A DNA stretch of 64,000 nt from JAXMHB01 sp046346965 (lineage in GTDB: Bacteria; Pseudomonadota; Gammaproteobacteria; Xanthomonadales; SZUA-5): the NCBI GenBank assembly GCA_046346965.1, contig JAXMHB010000004.1:124001-188000 (forward strand). Reading direction: 5' to 3'. Position 1 is the first letter of the stretch. Every line of letters begins with the position of its first letter. A program made the position numbers and the translations under genes. Below the pieces are notes generated by a model. The model made no database searches. It saw only the letters and a program-made list of their open reading frames with translations, and was not told where the DNA came from. Below, piece after piece: positions 26,054 through 34,519 of this stretch.

Positions 26054-28507
26054 ATGGCAGACACTTTACCGACCGAGGCCGCCGCGCCACTGTGGACGCG
26101 CTTGCATTCGATGTGTGCTGCGCGCGGCTGGCGCCCGGCGCCGTTTCAGATCGACACCTGGCGCGCCTTTTTGCAAGGGGACAGCGGGCTGGTGCATGCG
26201 CCGACCGGCAGCGGCAAGACGCTGGCCGTCTGGGGCGGCGCGCTGCTGACCTGTGGCCGCGCAAACGCCGAACGCGGCTTGCGCGTGCTTTGGATCACGC
26301 CGCTGCGCGCGCTGGCAAATGACAGCGCCGAGCAGTTGCGCAGCACCGCCAGTGCGCTCGATCTCTCGCTGGAGGTGGCGCTGCGCACGGCCGACACGCG
26401 CACGCAGGAGCGCGCGCGGCAGCGCCGCCAGCCCCCGTTTGCGCTGATCACGACGCCGGAATCCCTCTCCTTGCTGCTGAGTTACGCCGACACCGAGGCG
26501 CTGTGTGCGTCGCTGGACGTGGTGATCGTCGATGAGTGGCACGAACTGCTGGGCAGCAAGCGCGGCGTGCAGTTGGAACTGTGTCTGGCTCGACTGCGGC
26601 GCTGGCGCCCCTGGCTGCAGATCTGGGGCGTCTCGGCCACGCTGGCCAATCTGCAGCAAGCGATGCAGGTGCTGCTCGGCGGTCGCCGCGGGGTGTTGAT
26701 CGAGGCCGCAGCGCGGCGAGTGCCGGCGATCGAGGCGGCGCTGCCTGCTGAGCGCGTGCGCTATCCCTGGGCCGGGCATCTGGGGCTCAGCCAGTTGCCC
26801 ACCGTGCTGATGCGAGTGCTGTCGGCGCGGACGGCGCTGGTGTTCACCAACACGCGCTCGCAGGCCGAGCTCTGGTTCGAGGCGCTGAGCGCGGTGTGGC
26901 CGCTGGACGAGGACACGCTGGCGCTGCATCACGGCTCGCTGGCGCGCGAGTTGCGCCAGCAGGTCGAGGAGGGTTTGCGTGCGCAGCGCCTGCGCTGCGT
27001 GGTCGCCACCTCGACCCTGGATCTGGGCGTCGATTTCCCTGCCGTCGACGTGGTGATTCAGATCGGCAGCCCCAAGGGCGTCGCCCGCCTGCTGCAGCGT
27101 AGCGGCCGCAGTGGCCATCAGCCCGATCGACAGAGCCAGCTCTGTCTGATCGCCACGCATGCGCTGGAACTGCTGGAAGTCGCGGCCGCCCGCGAGGCGC
27201 TTGCCAGCGGTGTCAGCGAGGCGCGTGAGCCGCTGCGCGACTGTCTGGATGTGCTGGCGCAGCATCTGGTCACGCTGGCGCTCGGCGGCGGTTACACGCG
27301 CGAGGCGGCGCTGGCCGAAGTGCGCGATACCCATGCCTACGGCGAGCTCAGCGATGGCGACTTCCAGCGCGTGCTCGATCTGATCATGCAGGGCGGCGAC
27401 AGTCTGGCGCGCTACCCGGATTTTCAGCGTGTGGCGCTGGTCGACGGGCACTACCGGCTGCTCGACCGACGGCAGGCGCTGCGTCACCGCTGGTCGATCG
27501 GCACCATCGTGGTCGACGGCCATATCGACGTCCGCTATGTGGGTGGCGGTCGCCTGGGCAGCGTTGAGGAGAGCTTCATCGCGCGCCTGCAGCCGGGCGA
27601 TCGTTTCCAGTTCGCCGGGCGCACGCTGGAGTTGGTGCGGGTACGCGAGATGATGGCGCAGGTGCGCCGCGCCAGCGGGCGCAGCGATGCCGTGCCGCAG
27701 TGGATGGGCGGGCGCATGCCGCTGTCCAGCCAGCTGGCGGAGGCGATGCGCACGCTGCTCGATCAGTACCAGGCCGGCGCGGCGATCTCGCATCCGGAAA
27801 TCGAGCACCTGCGGCCGCTGCTCGATCTGCAACAGCGCTTGTCGCGCTTGCCCGGGCGTGGACGCTTGCTGGTCGAGCGCTTGCGCTCGCGCCAGGGCCA
27901 CCATCTGGCGCTCTATCCCTACGCCGGCCGACTGGTCCATGAAGGATTGGCGCCCTTGCTGGCCTGGCGCTTGCGCGCGCTGCTGCCGACCAGTTACAGC
28001 TACAGCGTCAACGATTACGGCCTGATGCTGACGACGCAAAAGCCGATGGCGCTCAGTACCGCGGCGCTGGCCGAGCTGCTGCGGCCCGAGGCACTGGAGG
28101 AGGATTTGCGCCGCAGCGTGAATCTGGCAGAGCTGGCGCGCCGCCAGTTTCGCGACATCGCGCAGATCGCCGGGCTCACCTTCAACGGCGGGCCGGCGCA
28201 GCGCCGCAGCCTGCGGCAGCTGCAGACCTCGGCCAGCCTGCTGTACGACGTCCTGCGCGAGCACGACCCGGACCACTTGCTGTTGGGGCTGGCTGAGCGC
28301 GAGGTGTATGCGCAGCAACTGGATGCCGATCGCTTGCGGCGCACACTGCAAGCGCTGCAAGGTCAGCGCATCGATCTGACCGAACCCGCCACGCTGACGC
28401 CGCTGGCCTTTCCGTTGTGGGCAGAGCGCATCCGCGGCCAGCTCAGCCATGAGGACTGGAGCAGCCGCGTGCGCGCCATGGCGGCACAGATGGAGGCACG
28501 CGCGTGA
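26054..28507 (+). CDS. Ligase-associated DNA damage response DEXH-box helicase (Lhr-like)
   Basis: The 817-residue superfamily 2 helicase contains Walker A VHAPTGSGKTLAVW, motif II in VIVDEWHELLGS, motif III WGVSATLAN, motif IV TALVFTNTRSQAELWF and motif VI LLQRSGRSGHQ, followed by the winged-helix and Lhr core domains. Its length fits the bacterial Lhr-like subfamily found with an ATP-dependent ligase, an MBL exonuclease and the PdeM phosphoesterase. Here only PdeM is adjacent, overlapping by GTGA. It probably unwinds DNA or RNA-DNA hybrids in repair. Confidence 0.92.
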   Translation: MADTLPTEAAAPLWTRLHSMCAARGWRPAPFQIDTWRAFLQGDSGLVHAPTGSGKTLAVWGGALLTCGRANAERGLRVLWITPLRALANDSAEQLRSTASALDLSLEVALRTADTRTQERARQRRQPPFALITTPESLSLLLSYADTEALCASLDVVIVDEWHELLGSKRGVQLELCLARLRRWRPWLQIWGVSATLANLQQAMQVLLGGRRGVLIEAAARRVPAIEAALPAERVRYPWAGHLGLSQLPTVLMRVLSARTALVFTNTRSQAELWFEALSAVWPLDEDTLALHHGSLARELRQQVEEGLRAQRLRCVVATSTLDLGVDFPAVDVVIQIGSPKGVARLLQRSGRSGHQPDRQSQLCLIATHALELLEVAAAREALASGVSEAREPLRDCLDVLAQHLVTLALGGGYTREAALAEVRDTHAYGELSDGDFQRVLDLIMQGGDSLARYPDFQRVALVDGHYRLLDRRQALRHRWSIGTIVVDGHIDVRYVGGGRLGSVEESFIARLQPGDRFQFAGRTLELVRVREMMAQVRRASGRSDAVPQWMGGRMPLSSQLAEAMRTLLDQYQAGAAISHPEIEHLRPLLDLQQRLSRLPGRGRLLVERLRSRQGHHLALYPYAGRLVHEGLAPLLAWRLRALLPTSYSYSVNDYGLMLTTQKPMALSTAALAELLRPEALEEDLRRSVNLAELARRQFRDIAQIAGLTFNGGPAQRRSLRQLQTSASLLYDVLREHDPDHLLLGLAEREVYAQQLDADRLRRTLQALQGQRIDLTEPATLTPLAFPLWAERIRGQLSHEDWSSRVRAMAAQMEARA

Positions 28508-29154
28508 TCGCCGGCAGCCTGTCGCTGCGCTGTTGGGACACCGCGCTGGTACTGCTGCCCGGACGCGCGCTGTGGCTGCCCGAGCAGCGCGCGCTGGTGG
28601 TGGCCGACTGGCATCTGGGCAAGGCCCAGGTCTATCGGCGCGCTGGCATCGGCGTGCCGCGCGGCATCACGACGGGCGATCTCGATCGGTTGAACGCGCT
28701 GCTGACGGCTACCCAGGCCGAGCAGCTCGTGGTGCTCGGCGATCTGCTGCACGGTGCCGTCGACGCACAGGCCGACTGGCTGCACACGCTGCAGGCCTGG
28801 CGTGCCGAGCGCGAGGGCCTGCGCCTGCGGGTGGCGGTCGGCAACCATGACCGTCAGCTGCACCGTCTGCCGCTGGCGCTGGATGAACTGGCGCCGGGCA
28901 TCGCGCTCGGGGGCTTGCTCGGCGTCCATGTGCTCGATCCAGCCGATCCGCGCCCGCAGCTCAGCGGCCATCTGCACCCGGTGCGCACATTGCGCGCCGC
29001 CGGGCGACGCGAACGCGTGCCGGTGGCCTGGCTGCAGCCCGGCGCCTTGATCCTGCCTGCCTTCGGTCGCTTCACTGGCGGACATGCCATCGAACCCGCG
29101 CCGCGCGACCGCTGCTACGCCATGCTCGACGATGCGGTGATCGCGCTGCCCTGA
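28504..29154 (+). CDS. pdeM: Ligase-associated DNA damage response endonuclease PdeM
   Basis: The 216-residue calcineurin-like phosphoesterase has the metal motifs VVADWHLGKAQ (D-x-H), LGDLLHGAVD, VGNHDRQL and LSGHLHPVRT. The family is encoded next to Lhr-like helicases and annotated as an endonuclease. It starts with GTG at 28504, overlapping the helicase stop by 4 nt, which indicates a coupled pair. A GC-rich stem follows at 29180-29200. Confidence 0.9.
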   Translation: MIAGSLSLRCWDTALVLLPGRALWLPEQRALVVADWHLGKAQVYRRAGIGVPRGITTGDLDRLNALLTATQAEQLVVLGDLLHGAVDAQADWLHTLQAWRAEREGLRLRVAVGNHDRQLHRLPLALDELAPGIALGGLLGVHVLDPADPRPQLSGHLHPVRTLRAAGRRERVPVAWLQPGALILPAFGRFTGGHAIEPAPRDRCYAMLDDAVIALP

Positions 29155-29179
29155 ACGCCCAACTCGGGCAAATCCGGGA

Positions 29180-29224
29180 CAAGCCCGATGCCCGGGCTTG
29201 CCGCGACGCGGCGGCTGCGCCTAC
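29180..29224 (-). repeat. REP-like double hairpin with GTAG end
   Basis: CAAGCCCG (29180-29187) pairs with CGGGCTTG (29193-29200) over a 5-nt loop. On the minus strand the segment ends in GTAGGCGCAGCC (complement of 29213-29224), which contains the GTAG tetranucleotide that marks REP elements, followed by a second short GC stem. It could also serve as a terminator of pdeM, though no T-run is present. A RAYT gene is present at 792-1742. Confidence 0.5.
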
Positions 29225-29255
29225 CGTTCGCGCCGTCGTCCTTGTCTCTCTGCCC

Positions 29256-29945
29256 ATGGCCCGCCAGATCGCTATCGTCGAAGATGAACCCGCCATCCGC
29301 GCCAACTACTCGGATGCGCTGAAACGCTACGGCTACGACGTACAGACTTTCGCCAGTCGCGCGCAGGCGTCCACCGCCTTCGCGCTGCGGATGCCGGATC
29401 TGGTGCTGATCGACATCGGCTTGGGTGACGAGCCCGAGGGCGGATTCGAGCTGTGCCGCGAACTGCGCCAGCGCTCCACCGCGCTGCCGATCATCTTCCT
29501 CACCGCGCGCGACGCCGATCTCGACATCATCTCAGGCCTGCGGCTGGGCGCGGACGATTACCTGACCAAAGACATCAGCCTGCAGCATCTGCTGGCGCGC
29601 ATCGTCTCGCTGTTCCGCCGCGTGGAAGCCCTCAGTCAGCCGGCCGGCAAAGATCAACTGCTGGAGCACGGGCATCTGAAGCTCGAAGGCGACCGCATGC
29701 GCGTCACCTGGAAAGACATCGAAGTGCCGCTGACGGTGACCGAGTTCTGGATCGTGCACGCGATGGCGCGCTATCCGGGGCACGTCAAGAACCGCGATCA
29801 GCTGATGAGCGCGGCCCAGGTGGTGGTCGACGAGGCCACCATCACCAGTCACATCAAGCGCATCCGCAAGAAATTCGTCGCCGTCGACCGCGAGTTCGAC
29901 TCGGTCGACACCGTCCACGGCGTCGGCTATCGCTGGAAGGCCTGA
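29256..29945 (+). CDS. Response regulator of the proteobacterial dedicated sortase type (PdsR-like)
   Basis: The 229-residue OmpR-like regulator has a receiver (MARQIAIVEDEPAIRANYSD, phosphoacceptor in LVLIDIGLGDEPEGGF, lysine in DDYLTKDISLQ) and a winged-helix DNA-binding domain (VPLTVTEFWIVHAMARYPGH, then ITSHIKRIRKKF). The wording closely recalls the regulator that accompanies class-GN sortase clusters in proteobacteria. No sortase, LPXTG target or partner kinase is adjacent here: downstream is a convergent unrelated gene overlapping by 19 nt. The subfamily label rests on my recall of the family. Confidence 0.82.
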   Translation: MARQIAIVEDEPAIRANYSDALKRYGYDVQTFASRAQASTAFALRMPDLVLIDIGLGDEPEGGFELCRELRQRSTALPIIFLTARDADLDIISGLRLGADDYLTKDISLQHLLARIVSLFRRVEALSQPAGKDQLLEHGHLKLEGDRMRVTWKDIEVPLTVTEFWIVHAMARYPGHVKNRDQLMSAAQVVVDEATITSHIKRIRKKFVAVDREFDSVDTVHGVGYRWKA

Positions 29946-30814
29946 TCCGGCGCCGGCAGGAAGCGGAACTCGAAAGCCACCGCTTCCTGGCCAGGATCGG
30001 CGACTTCAAACACCAGCGGTGCGGTGGCGCCAGCCGGAAAGCCGCGCGTCTCGCTGTCGGCCTCGGCCAGATAGTCCTGCGGCAGAAAGCGGCGCATCGC
30101 GATCGGCTTCTCGTTGAGGTCGGACAGCAACACCTCGACCACCGGAAAGCGCTGCGTATAGCCAGCCTCGTTGACCATGCTGGCGCTGATCATCAGCGCT
30201 TGCGGCGCATCCGGGTGCGGCCGCACTTCGCGGCTGACCAGCCGGATGCGATCGACCGCGCTGCGCATCGGCAACTGGCAACGCAGCATTTCGCAGGCGC
30301 GGTCCAGCCAGGGGCGCACGCGATCATCCTCGAGCAGGCGCTCGCGCTCGGCGTAGGCGATCTGCCCGCCCAGCGTCAGCGCCAGCAGCAGACTGCCCGC
30401 CCACCAGCGTCCGTTGTGCCGTTGCTGCGGCGGCGGCCGGCGCGTCTGCCTCAAGGCCGCGGGTTCGCGCGGCGGCTCGGCGCGGCGCGCGGCCGCCGGC
30501 GTCCGCATGTCCTCGTCGAGCGCACTCCAGTCGCCCGGTAGACGCGGCTCGCGCCGTCCCTGCGCCTCGGCAGGATCGAACAGCGGCGATTGCCGCACCG
30601 GGCGCATCGCCGGCAGGCTCAGCACCACCGGGGTTTCGCTGAGCACTTCCTGCGGCAGTTCCTGAAACGGCCCTTCCGGCAGGCGCTCGATCAGACGATC
30701 GAGCCCGTCGAAGACGCTGCCGCAATGGCCGCAGCGAAACTGCCCGCGCGAGCGCGCCAGCGCGTCGGCTTGCAGCTTGTAGACGGTCAGACAGCGATGG
30801 CACTGGGTATACAT
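29927..30814 (-). CDS. Zinc-ribbon and DUF3426 domain membrane protein
   Basis: The 295-residue product starts MYTQCHRCLTVYKL and has a C4 zinc ribbon (CHRC and CGHC, residues 5-33) of the MJ0042 type, a long P/R-rich linker, one membrane helix (WWAGSLLLALTLGGQIAYA) and a periplasmic DUF3426 domain (MISASMVNEAGYTQRFPVVEV, FRFLPAPD). This is the usual architecture in Betaproteobacteria and Lysobacterales. Function is unknown. It may be regulatory, with a cytoplasmic zinc finger and an external sensory domain. Confidence 0.88.
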   Translation of the reverse strand: MYTQCHRCLTVYKLQADALARSRGQFRCGHCGSVFDGLDRLIERLPEGPFQELPQEVLSETPVVLSLPAMRPVRQSPLFDPAEAQGRREPRLPGDWSALDEDMRTPAAARRAEPPREPAALRQTRRPPPQQRHNGRWWAGSLLLALTLGGQIAYAERERLLEDDRVRPWLDRACEMLRCQLPMRSAVDRIRLVSREVRPHPDAPQALMISASMVNEAGYTQRFPVVEVLLSDLNEKPIAMRRFLPQDYLAEADSETRGFPAGATAPLVFEVADPGQEAVAFEFRFLPAPDQAFQR

Positions 30815-30981
30815 GAGGCCGGAGCATAGCGATCTGGCGGGCCGCTGCGCCGCACCATCAATGCCATCGCATGCATTGATTGCCGCTGGGCGCGCCACTT
30901 GCCCGCGGGCTGGTCGCGCGTGCCCTGCCGTCCCATCCGGGCTAGCATGCGCGCCCGCCCTCCGCCCATCGGTCCTTTCGC

Positions 30982-31653
30982 ATGCAAACGCCCGTGATTG
31001 CTCCGTCCATCCTGTCTGCGGACTTCGCGCGTCTGGGGGAGGACACCGCACGCGTGCTCGCGGCTGGCGCCGACTGGGTGCATTTCGATGTGATGGACAA
31101 TCACTATGTGCCGAATCTGACGGTCGGCCCGCTGGTGTGCGAGGCGCTGCGCAAGTACGGCATCCAGGCGCCGATCGATGTGCATCTGATGGTGCGACCG
31201 GTCGATCGGATCATCCCGGACTTCGCCAAGGCCGGCGCCAGCCTGATCAGTTTCCACCCGGAAGCCAGCGAGCATGTCGATCGCACGGTGGGTCTGATCC
31301 GCGATCACGGTCTGCAGGCCGGTCTGGTGTTCAATCCGGCAACGCCGCTGCACTGGCTGGACCATGTGATCGACAAACTCGACCTGATCCTGATCATGTC
31401 GGTCAATCCGGGCTTTGGCGGCCAATCCTTCATCCCGGGCGCGCTGTCCAAGCTCAAACTGGCGCGCCAGCGTATTGCCGACAGCGGTCGCCCGATCCGG
31501 CTGGAAGTGGATGGCGGCGTCAAGGTCGACAACATTCGCCAGATCGCAGCGGCCGGTGCCGACACTTTCGTCGCCGGCTCGGCAATCTTCAGTGCCAGCG
31601 ATTACCGCAGCACCATCACCCGGATGCGCAAGGAAATCGCCGCCGCGGGTTAG
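30982..31653 (+). CDS. rpe: Ribulose-phosphate 3-epimerase
   Basis: The 223-residue TIM barrel has IAPSILSADFARLGEDT, WVHFDVMDNHYVPNLTVG (metal-binding His and Asp), IDVHLMVRPVDRIIP, ILIMSVNPGFGGQ and LEVDGGVKVDNI. It interconverts D-ribulose 5-phosphate and D-xylulose 5-phosphate in the pentose phosphate pathway. Here it stands alone; in many gammaproteobacteria it precedes gph and trpE. Confidence 0.96.
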   Translation: MQTPVIAPSILSADFARLGEDTARVLAAGADWVHFDVMDNHYVPNLTVGPLVCEALRKYGIQAPIDVHLMVRPVDRIIPDFAKAGASLISFHPEASEHVDRTVGLIRDHGLQAGLVFNPATPLHWLDHVIDKLDLILIMSVNPGFGGQSFIPGALSKLKLARQRIADSGRPIRLEVDGGVKVDNIRQIAAAGADTFVAGSAIFSASDYRSTITRMRKEIAAAG

Positions 31654-31660
31654 GAACCTC

Positions 31661-31769
31661 AAAGGCGGGGCAAGGGGCGGGGGGCGGGGGACCAACCATC
31701 GGGCGACTGCGTGGCACTGTCGCCGCATTGCTGAACGAGAAAGCGCGCCTGAGGCGAGAATTGGGCTCT
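31661..31769 (-). repeat. Dispersed ~105-bp intergenic repeat, copy 1 (inverted)
   Basis: Read on the minus strand this interval starts AGAGCCCAATTCTCGCC, contains GGCGACAGTGCCACGCAG and ends in GGTCCCCCGCCCCCCGCC. It aligns along its length with the copies at 31946-32050 and 32064-32177 and with the 41255-41345 copy. It lies just past the rpe stop codon. The 31654-32177 gap holds no credible gene. Confidence 0.75.
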
Positions 31770-31945
31770 GGGTAAGGATCGTCGCCGCGACGGCGGCTGA
31801 TCGATCTCCAGCGAAGGTGAGCGCCAAAGGTGAGCGCCAATTGCTTGCGCCACATGCGGCGCGTCGGCGCCTGCGAACTTGTATGCAGGCCGAAGGGTGC
31901 GCAGTGGTGCCTGGTTCCGAAGGAATGCGGGCATCGAAGCTGTTC

Positions 31946-32050
31946 AGAGTCCCTGTCTCGCTTTGGTCGCACTTACGCGTTCTGCGAACCGGCGACAGTG
32001 CCACGAAAACGCTGCAGTGCTGGTCCCCCGCCCCGCTTTTGCCCACGCAC
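31946..32050 (+). repeat. Dispersed ~105-bp intergenic repeat, copy 2
   Basis: It begins AGAGTCCCTGTCTCGC, has TTCTGCGAACCGGCGACAG in the middle and ends GCTGGTCCCCCGCCCCGC. It aligns without gaps to the next copy 118 bp away at roughly four in five positions over the first 90 bp. Just upstream, at 31813-31838, is a tandem pair of 13-mers containing AAGGTGAGCGCC. Confidence 0.75.
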
Positions 32051-32063
32051 CATGTTTGGCAAG

Positions 32064-32177
32064 AGAGTCCCGGTCTCGCCTGCGGCGCGCTTACTCGCTC
32101 TGCAAACCGGCGATAGTGCAACGCAGGCGCCGCATGGCCGGTCCCCCGCCCCCTGCCCCCCGCCCCGCTTTTTGCCC
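32064..32177 (+). repeat. Dispersed ~105-bp intergenic repeat, copy 3
   Basis: It begins AGAGTCCCGGTCTCGC, continues CTCTGCAAACCGGCGATAG and ends in a C-rich stretch (GGTCCCCCGCCCCCTGCC). It abuts the stop codon of djlA. Confidence 0.75.
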
Positions 32178-32936
32178 CTATGCGCGCGTGCGCGCCGCCA
32201 TCACGCGCTCGTAGGCCGCCCGCAACTCACGCGTACGCGCTTCGGCAGCGCGCAGTTGGGCGGCGTCGGCGCCCTGCCCTTGCAACTTGTCCGGATGATG
32301 CTGGGCGACCAGGCGCCGCCATGCCCGCGTCAGTTCCGCGTCGCTGGCCGATGGCGCAATACCCAGCAAGGCGTAGCAGCGCGCCAGATCTGGCTCATCG
32401 GCGCTGCGCTGGCGCTCGCCTGCGTGGTCGGCATAGTCCTGGCGCGGAATGCCCATGGCATCGGCCAGCCGCTCCAGCAGACCGCGCTCGGCTGGCGTCA
32501 TTGGCCCGTCCTTGCGCGCAAAATCGGCCAGTGCGCGCAGCAGTTCCAGCAGTTCCTCACGCCCCGGCGCCGCCCGCTGGCGAAAGCGTCGCAGTTCCTC
32601 GGCGGCGTTCAAGGGCTGCATGCGGCCGCGTTGGAAGGCCGCAATTGCCAGACGGCGCCCGTCCTGATCCAGTCCCATGCGCTGCATCAGGCGTTCGGCC
32701 GCGGCGATCTCGCTCTCGCTGACGCGGCCATCGGCTTTGGCCAGATGACCCAGCCAGACGAACAAGAACTCCACGCGCGCCTCGCGCGGATCGACCGCCG
32801 CAACGCCATCCGCCAGTCGCCAGCGCAGCCAGCCAGCGTCCAGCGCATGACCGATCAGCAGTCCGCCCGCGGCGCCGAGCGGGCCGCCCGTCACCATGCC
32901 CAAGCCACCGCCGATGAGCTTGCCCAGCACGCGCAT
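32178..32936 (-). CDS. djlA: Co-chaperone DjlA (TerB and J domains)
   Basis: The 252-residue protein starts with a Gly-rich membrane segment (LGKLIGGGLGMVTGGPLGAA), followed by a TerB-like domain (EFLFVWLGHLAKADGRVSE, DFARKDGPMTPAERGLLERL) and a C-terminal J domain (CYALLGIAPSASDAELTRAW) with the HPD tripeptide in AQHHPDKLQG. DjlA stimulates DnaK at the inner membrane. The order of domains and size match the family. Confidence 0.93.
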   Translation of the reverse strand: MRVLGKLIGGGLGMVTGGPLGAAGGLLIGHALDAGWLRWRLADGVAAVDPREARVEFLFVWLGHLAKADGRVSESEIAAAERLMQRMGLDQDGRRLAIAAFQRGRMQPLNAAEELRRFRQRAAPGREELLELLRALADFARKDGPMTPAERGLLERLADAMGIPRQDYADHAGERQRSADEPDLARCYALLGIAPSASDAELTRAWRRLVAQHHPDKLQGQGADAAQLRAAEARTRELRAAYERVMAARTRA

Positions 32937-33053
32937 GGACGTCTGCAGTTCCTGTCGCCGAAAACCGGCGGATTGTAGGGCGGAATGCGCCGCATATCCG
33001 CGACTGTGCCCGCGCTATGGCAGTCTCCGGCGCCCGAGGACGGGAAAGCCCAA

Positions 33054-33704
33054 ATGCGAGCACTGATCTTTGCGGCCGGCAAGGGCGAACGCATGCGCCC
33101 GCTGACCACACACACGCCCAAGGCCTTGTTGCCGGTGCGCGGCCTGCCGCTGATCGGCTGGCACCTGCGGGCGCTGGCACGCGCCGGCGTGCGCGAGGTA
33201 GTGATCAACACCGGCTGGCTGGGAGAGCAATTGCCGGCGGCCTTGGGCGACGGCCGCGACTGGGGCCTTAACATCGCCTGGTCGCACGAGGGCCCGGAGC
33301 CGCTGGAAACCGGCGGCGGCATGCGCCAGGCGCTGGCCTTGCTAGGCAGCGAGCCCTTCATCGCCACCAACGCCGACACCCATACCGACTTCGATTACGC
33401 CAGTCTTCCGGCGCAGCCGCCGGGGCTGGCGCATCTGGTGCTGGTGGACAACCCGGCACACCACCCGCGCGGCGATTTCGTGTTGCGCGATGGGCGCGTG
33501 CACCTGTGCGGAAGTCCGCGCCTGACCTTCGCCGGCATCGGCGTCTACCGGCCGGAATTGATTGCCTCGGAGCCGCGCGGGCGCTACGGGCTGGCGCCGA
33601 TCCTGCGGACGGCTATCGATTTCGGCATCGTCACCGGCGAGCATTACCGCGCCCAGTGGACCGATGTCGGCACACCCGAGCGGCTGGCCGCGCTGCAGGA
33701 CTGA
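33054..33704 (+). CDS. murU: N-acetylmuramate alpha-1-phosphate uridylyltransferase (nucleotidyltransferase)
   Basis: The 216-residue Rossmann-type transferase has MRALIFAAGKGERMRPLT, HTPKALLPVRGLPLIGWHL, ETGGGMRQAL and the aspartate motif FIATNADTHTDF. These match MurU, which makes UDP-MurNAc in the peptidoglycan recycling route, though other sugar-phosphate nucleotidyltransferases are close. The ATG at 33054 begins the conserved motif. In many genomes amgK (kinase) lies directly upstream; it is absent here. The stop codon forms the palindrome TGATCA with the stop of the convergent neighbour. Confidence 0.88.
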   Translation: MRALIFAAGKGERMRPLTTHTPKALLPVRGLPLIGWHLRALARAGVREVVINTGWLGEQLPAALGDGRDWGLNIAWSHEGPEPLETGGGMRQALALLGSEPFIATNADTHTDFDYASLPAQPPGLAHLVLVDNPAHHPRGDFVLRDGRVHLCGSPRLTFAGIGVYRPELIASEPRGRYGLAPILRTAIDFGIVTGEHYRAQWTDVGTPERLAALQD

Positions 33705-34148
33705 TCAGCGGCTCGCTTCCGGGACCAGTTGCCGCATCAGCGCCGGCGCCTGCGCAAGCGGCACTTTGGCCACCACGCAGGCCTCCAGCAGCGCACGCTC
33801 CATCTCCAGTTTGATCCGGTTGATCACCCGCAACGCCTCCAGCGCCTCGGGCGTCTGCGGCAGCTCGCCGGCATCCAGCGCCAGCGCGTCCAACTGCGCC
33901 TGGCCGTCGGCGACCCGCAGCGCCTCCTCGTCCTCGATGAACTGCGCCAGAAACACAAAGCCACGGATCAGCGCGTCGCGCAGCGTTTCATCGGCCGGAT
34001 CGAGCACGCGCAGCACATGCAGCGTGGCCTCGCGGATCGCCGTCCGCGAGTGCGGCAGAAAGGAGCTCGGCAGCGCGCAGCAGCCAGGCTCGATTTCGCC
34101 CAGCACGCGGCCGTAGTCGCGCAGGATTTTCCCCGCCATCGCCATCAT
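33705..34148 (-). CDS. Hypothetical helical protein
   Basis: About 147 residues from the ATG at 34148, which follows GGAG at a suitable distance; the frame is open further upstream. The product is mainly helical (IREATLHVLRVLDPADETLR, EALRVINRIKLEMERALLEA) with the motif LPSSFLPHSRTAIREA. I do not recognise the family. There is no signal peptide or membrane segment. It is convergent with murU with zero spacing. Confidence 0.65.
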   Translation of the reverse strand: MMAMAGKILRDYGRVLGEIEPGCCALPSSFLPHSRTAIREATLHVLRVLDPADETLRDALIRGFVFLAQFIEDEEALRVADGQAQLDALALDAGELPQTPEALEALRVINRIKLEMERALLEACVVAKVPLAQAPALMRQLVPEASR

Positions 34149-34312
34149 CGGCGCGATCTCCGGGTTGGATCCAAGGCAGTACGGGCCATCAGGCAGATCC
34201 TGGGCAGGTGGGCCGCGGATGCTTTCATGGGCGCTTTTGTCGGTGCAAGGACCAGAGCGCCCACACACGGCCTCGACCCGCCGCTCGGCTGGCCGCTGCT
34301 ATGCTCCGCGCC

Positions 34313-34519
34313 ATGACCTGGAACACCCTGCGGATAGAACGTCCCGCGGTGCTGACGCCTTGCATCGGCGTTTGCACCCTGGGCAGCGATGGCCTGTGCG
34401 AAGGTTGTCTGCGCACGGGCGACGAGATTGCGCGCTGGAGCCGGCTCTCGGATCTCGAGCGGCGCCAGTTGATGGACGAGGTGCTGCCGGCACGCGAGCG
34501 TGAACGTGGGCAACGCTGA
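34313..34519 (+). CDS. DUF1289 domain protein
   Basis: The 68-residue product has the four-cysteine pattern of DUF1289 (CIGVCTLGSDGLCEGCLRT) followed by GDEIARWSRLSDLERRQLMD. The family is small, probably binds a metal and has no known function. The start is the ATG at 34313; the gene end overlaps the Nudix gene by 20 nt. Confidence 0.88.
   Translation: MTWNTLRIERPAVLTPCIGVCTLGSDGLCEGCLRTGDEIARWSRLSDLERRQLMDEVLPARERERGQR

Noticed and set aside
30787..32121. 444-codon minus-strand frame covering rpe and the repeats
   Set aside because: It runs opposite to rpe and its start part translates the intergenic repeats.
33702..33707. Stop codons of murU and its convergent neighbour share TGATCA
   Set aside because: Zero or one-base spacing between convergent genes also occurs at 6363-6365 and 15764-15766 and reflects compact packing, not a special signal.
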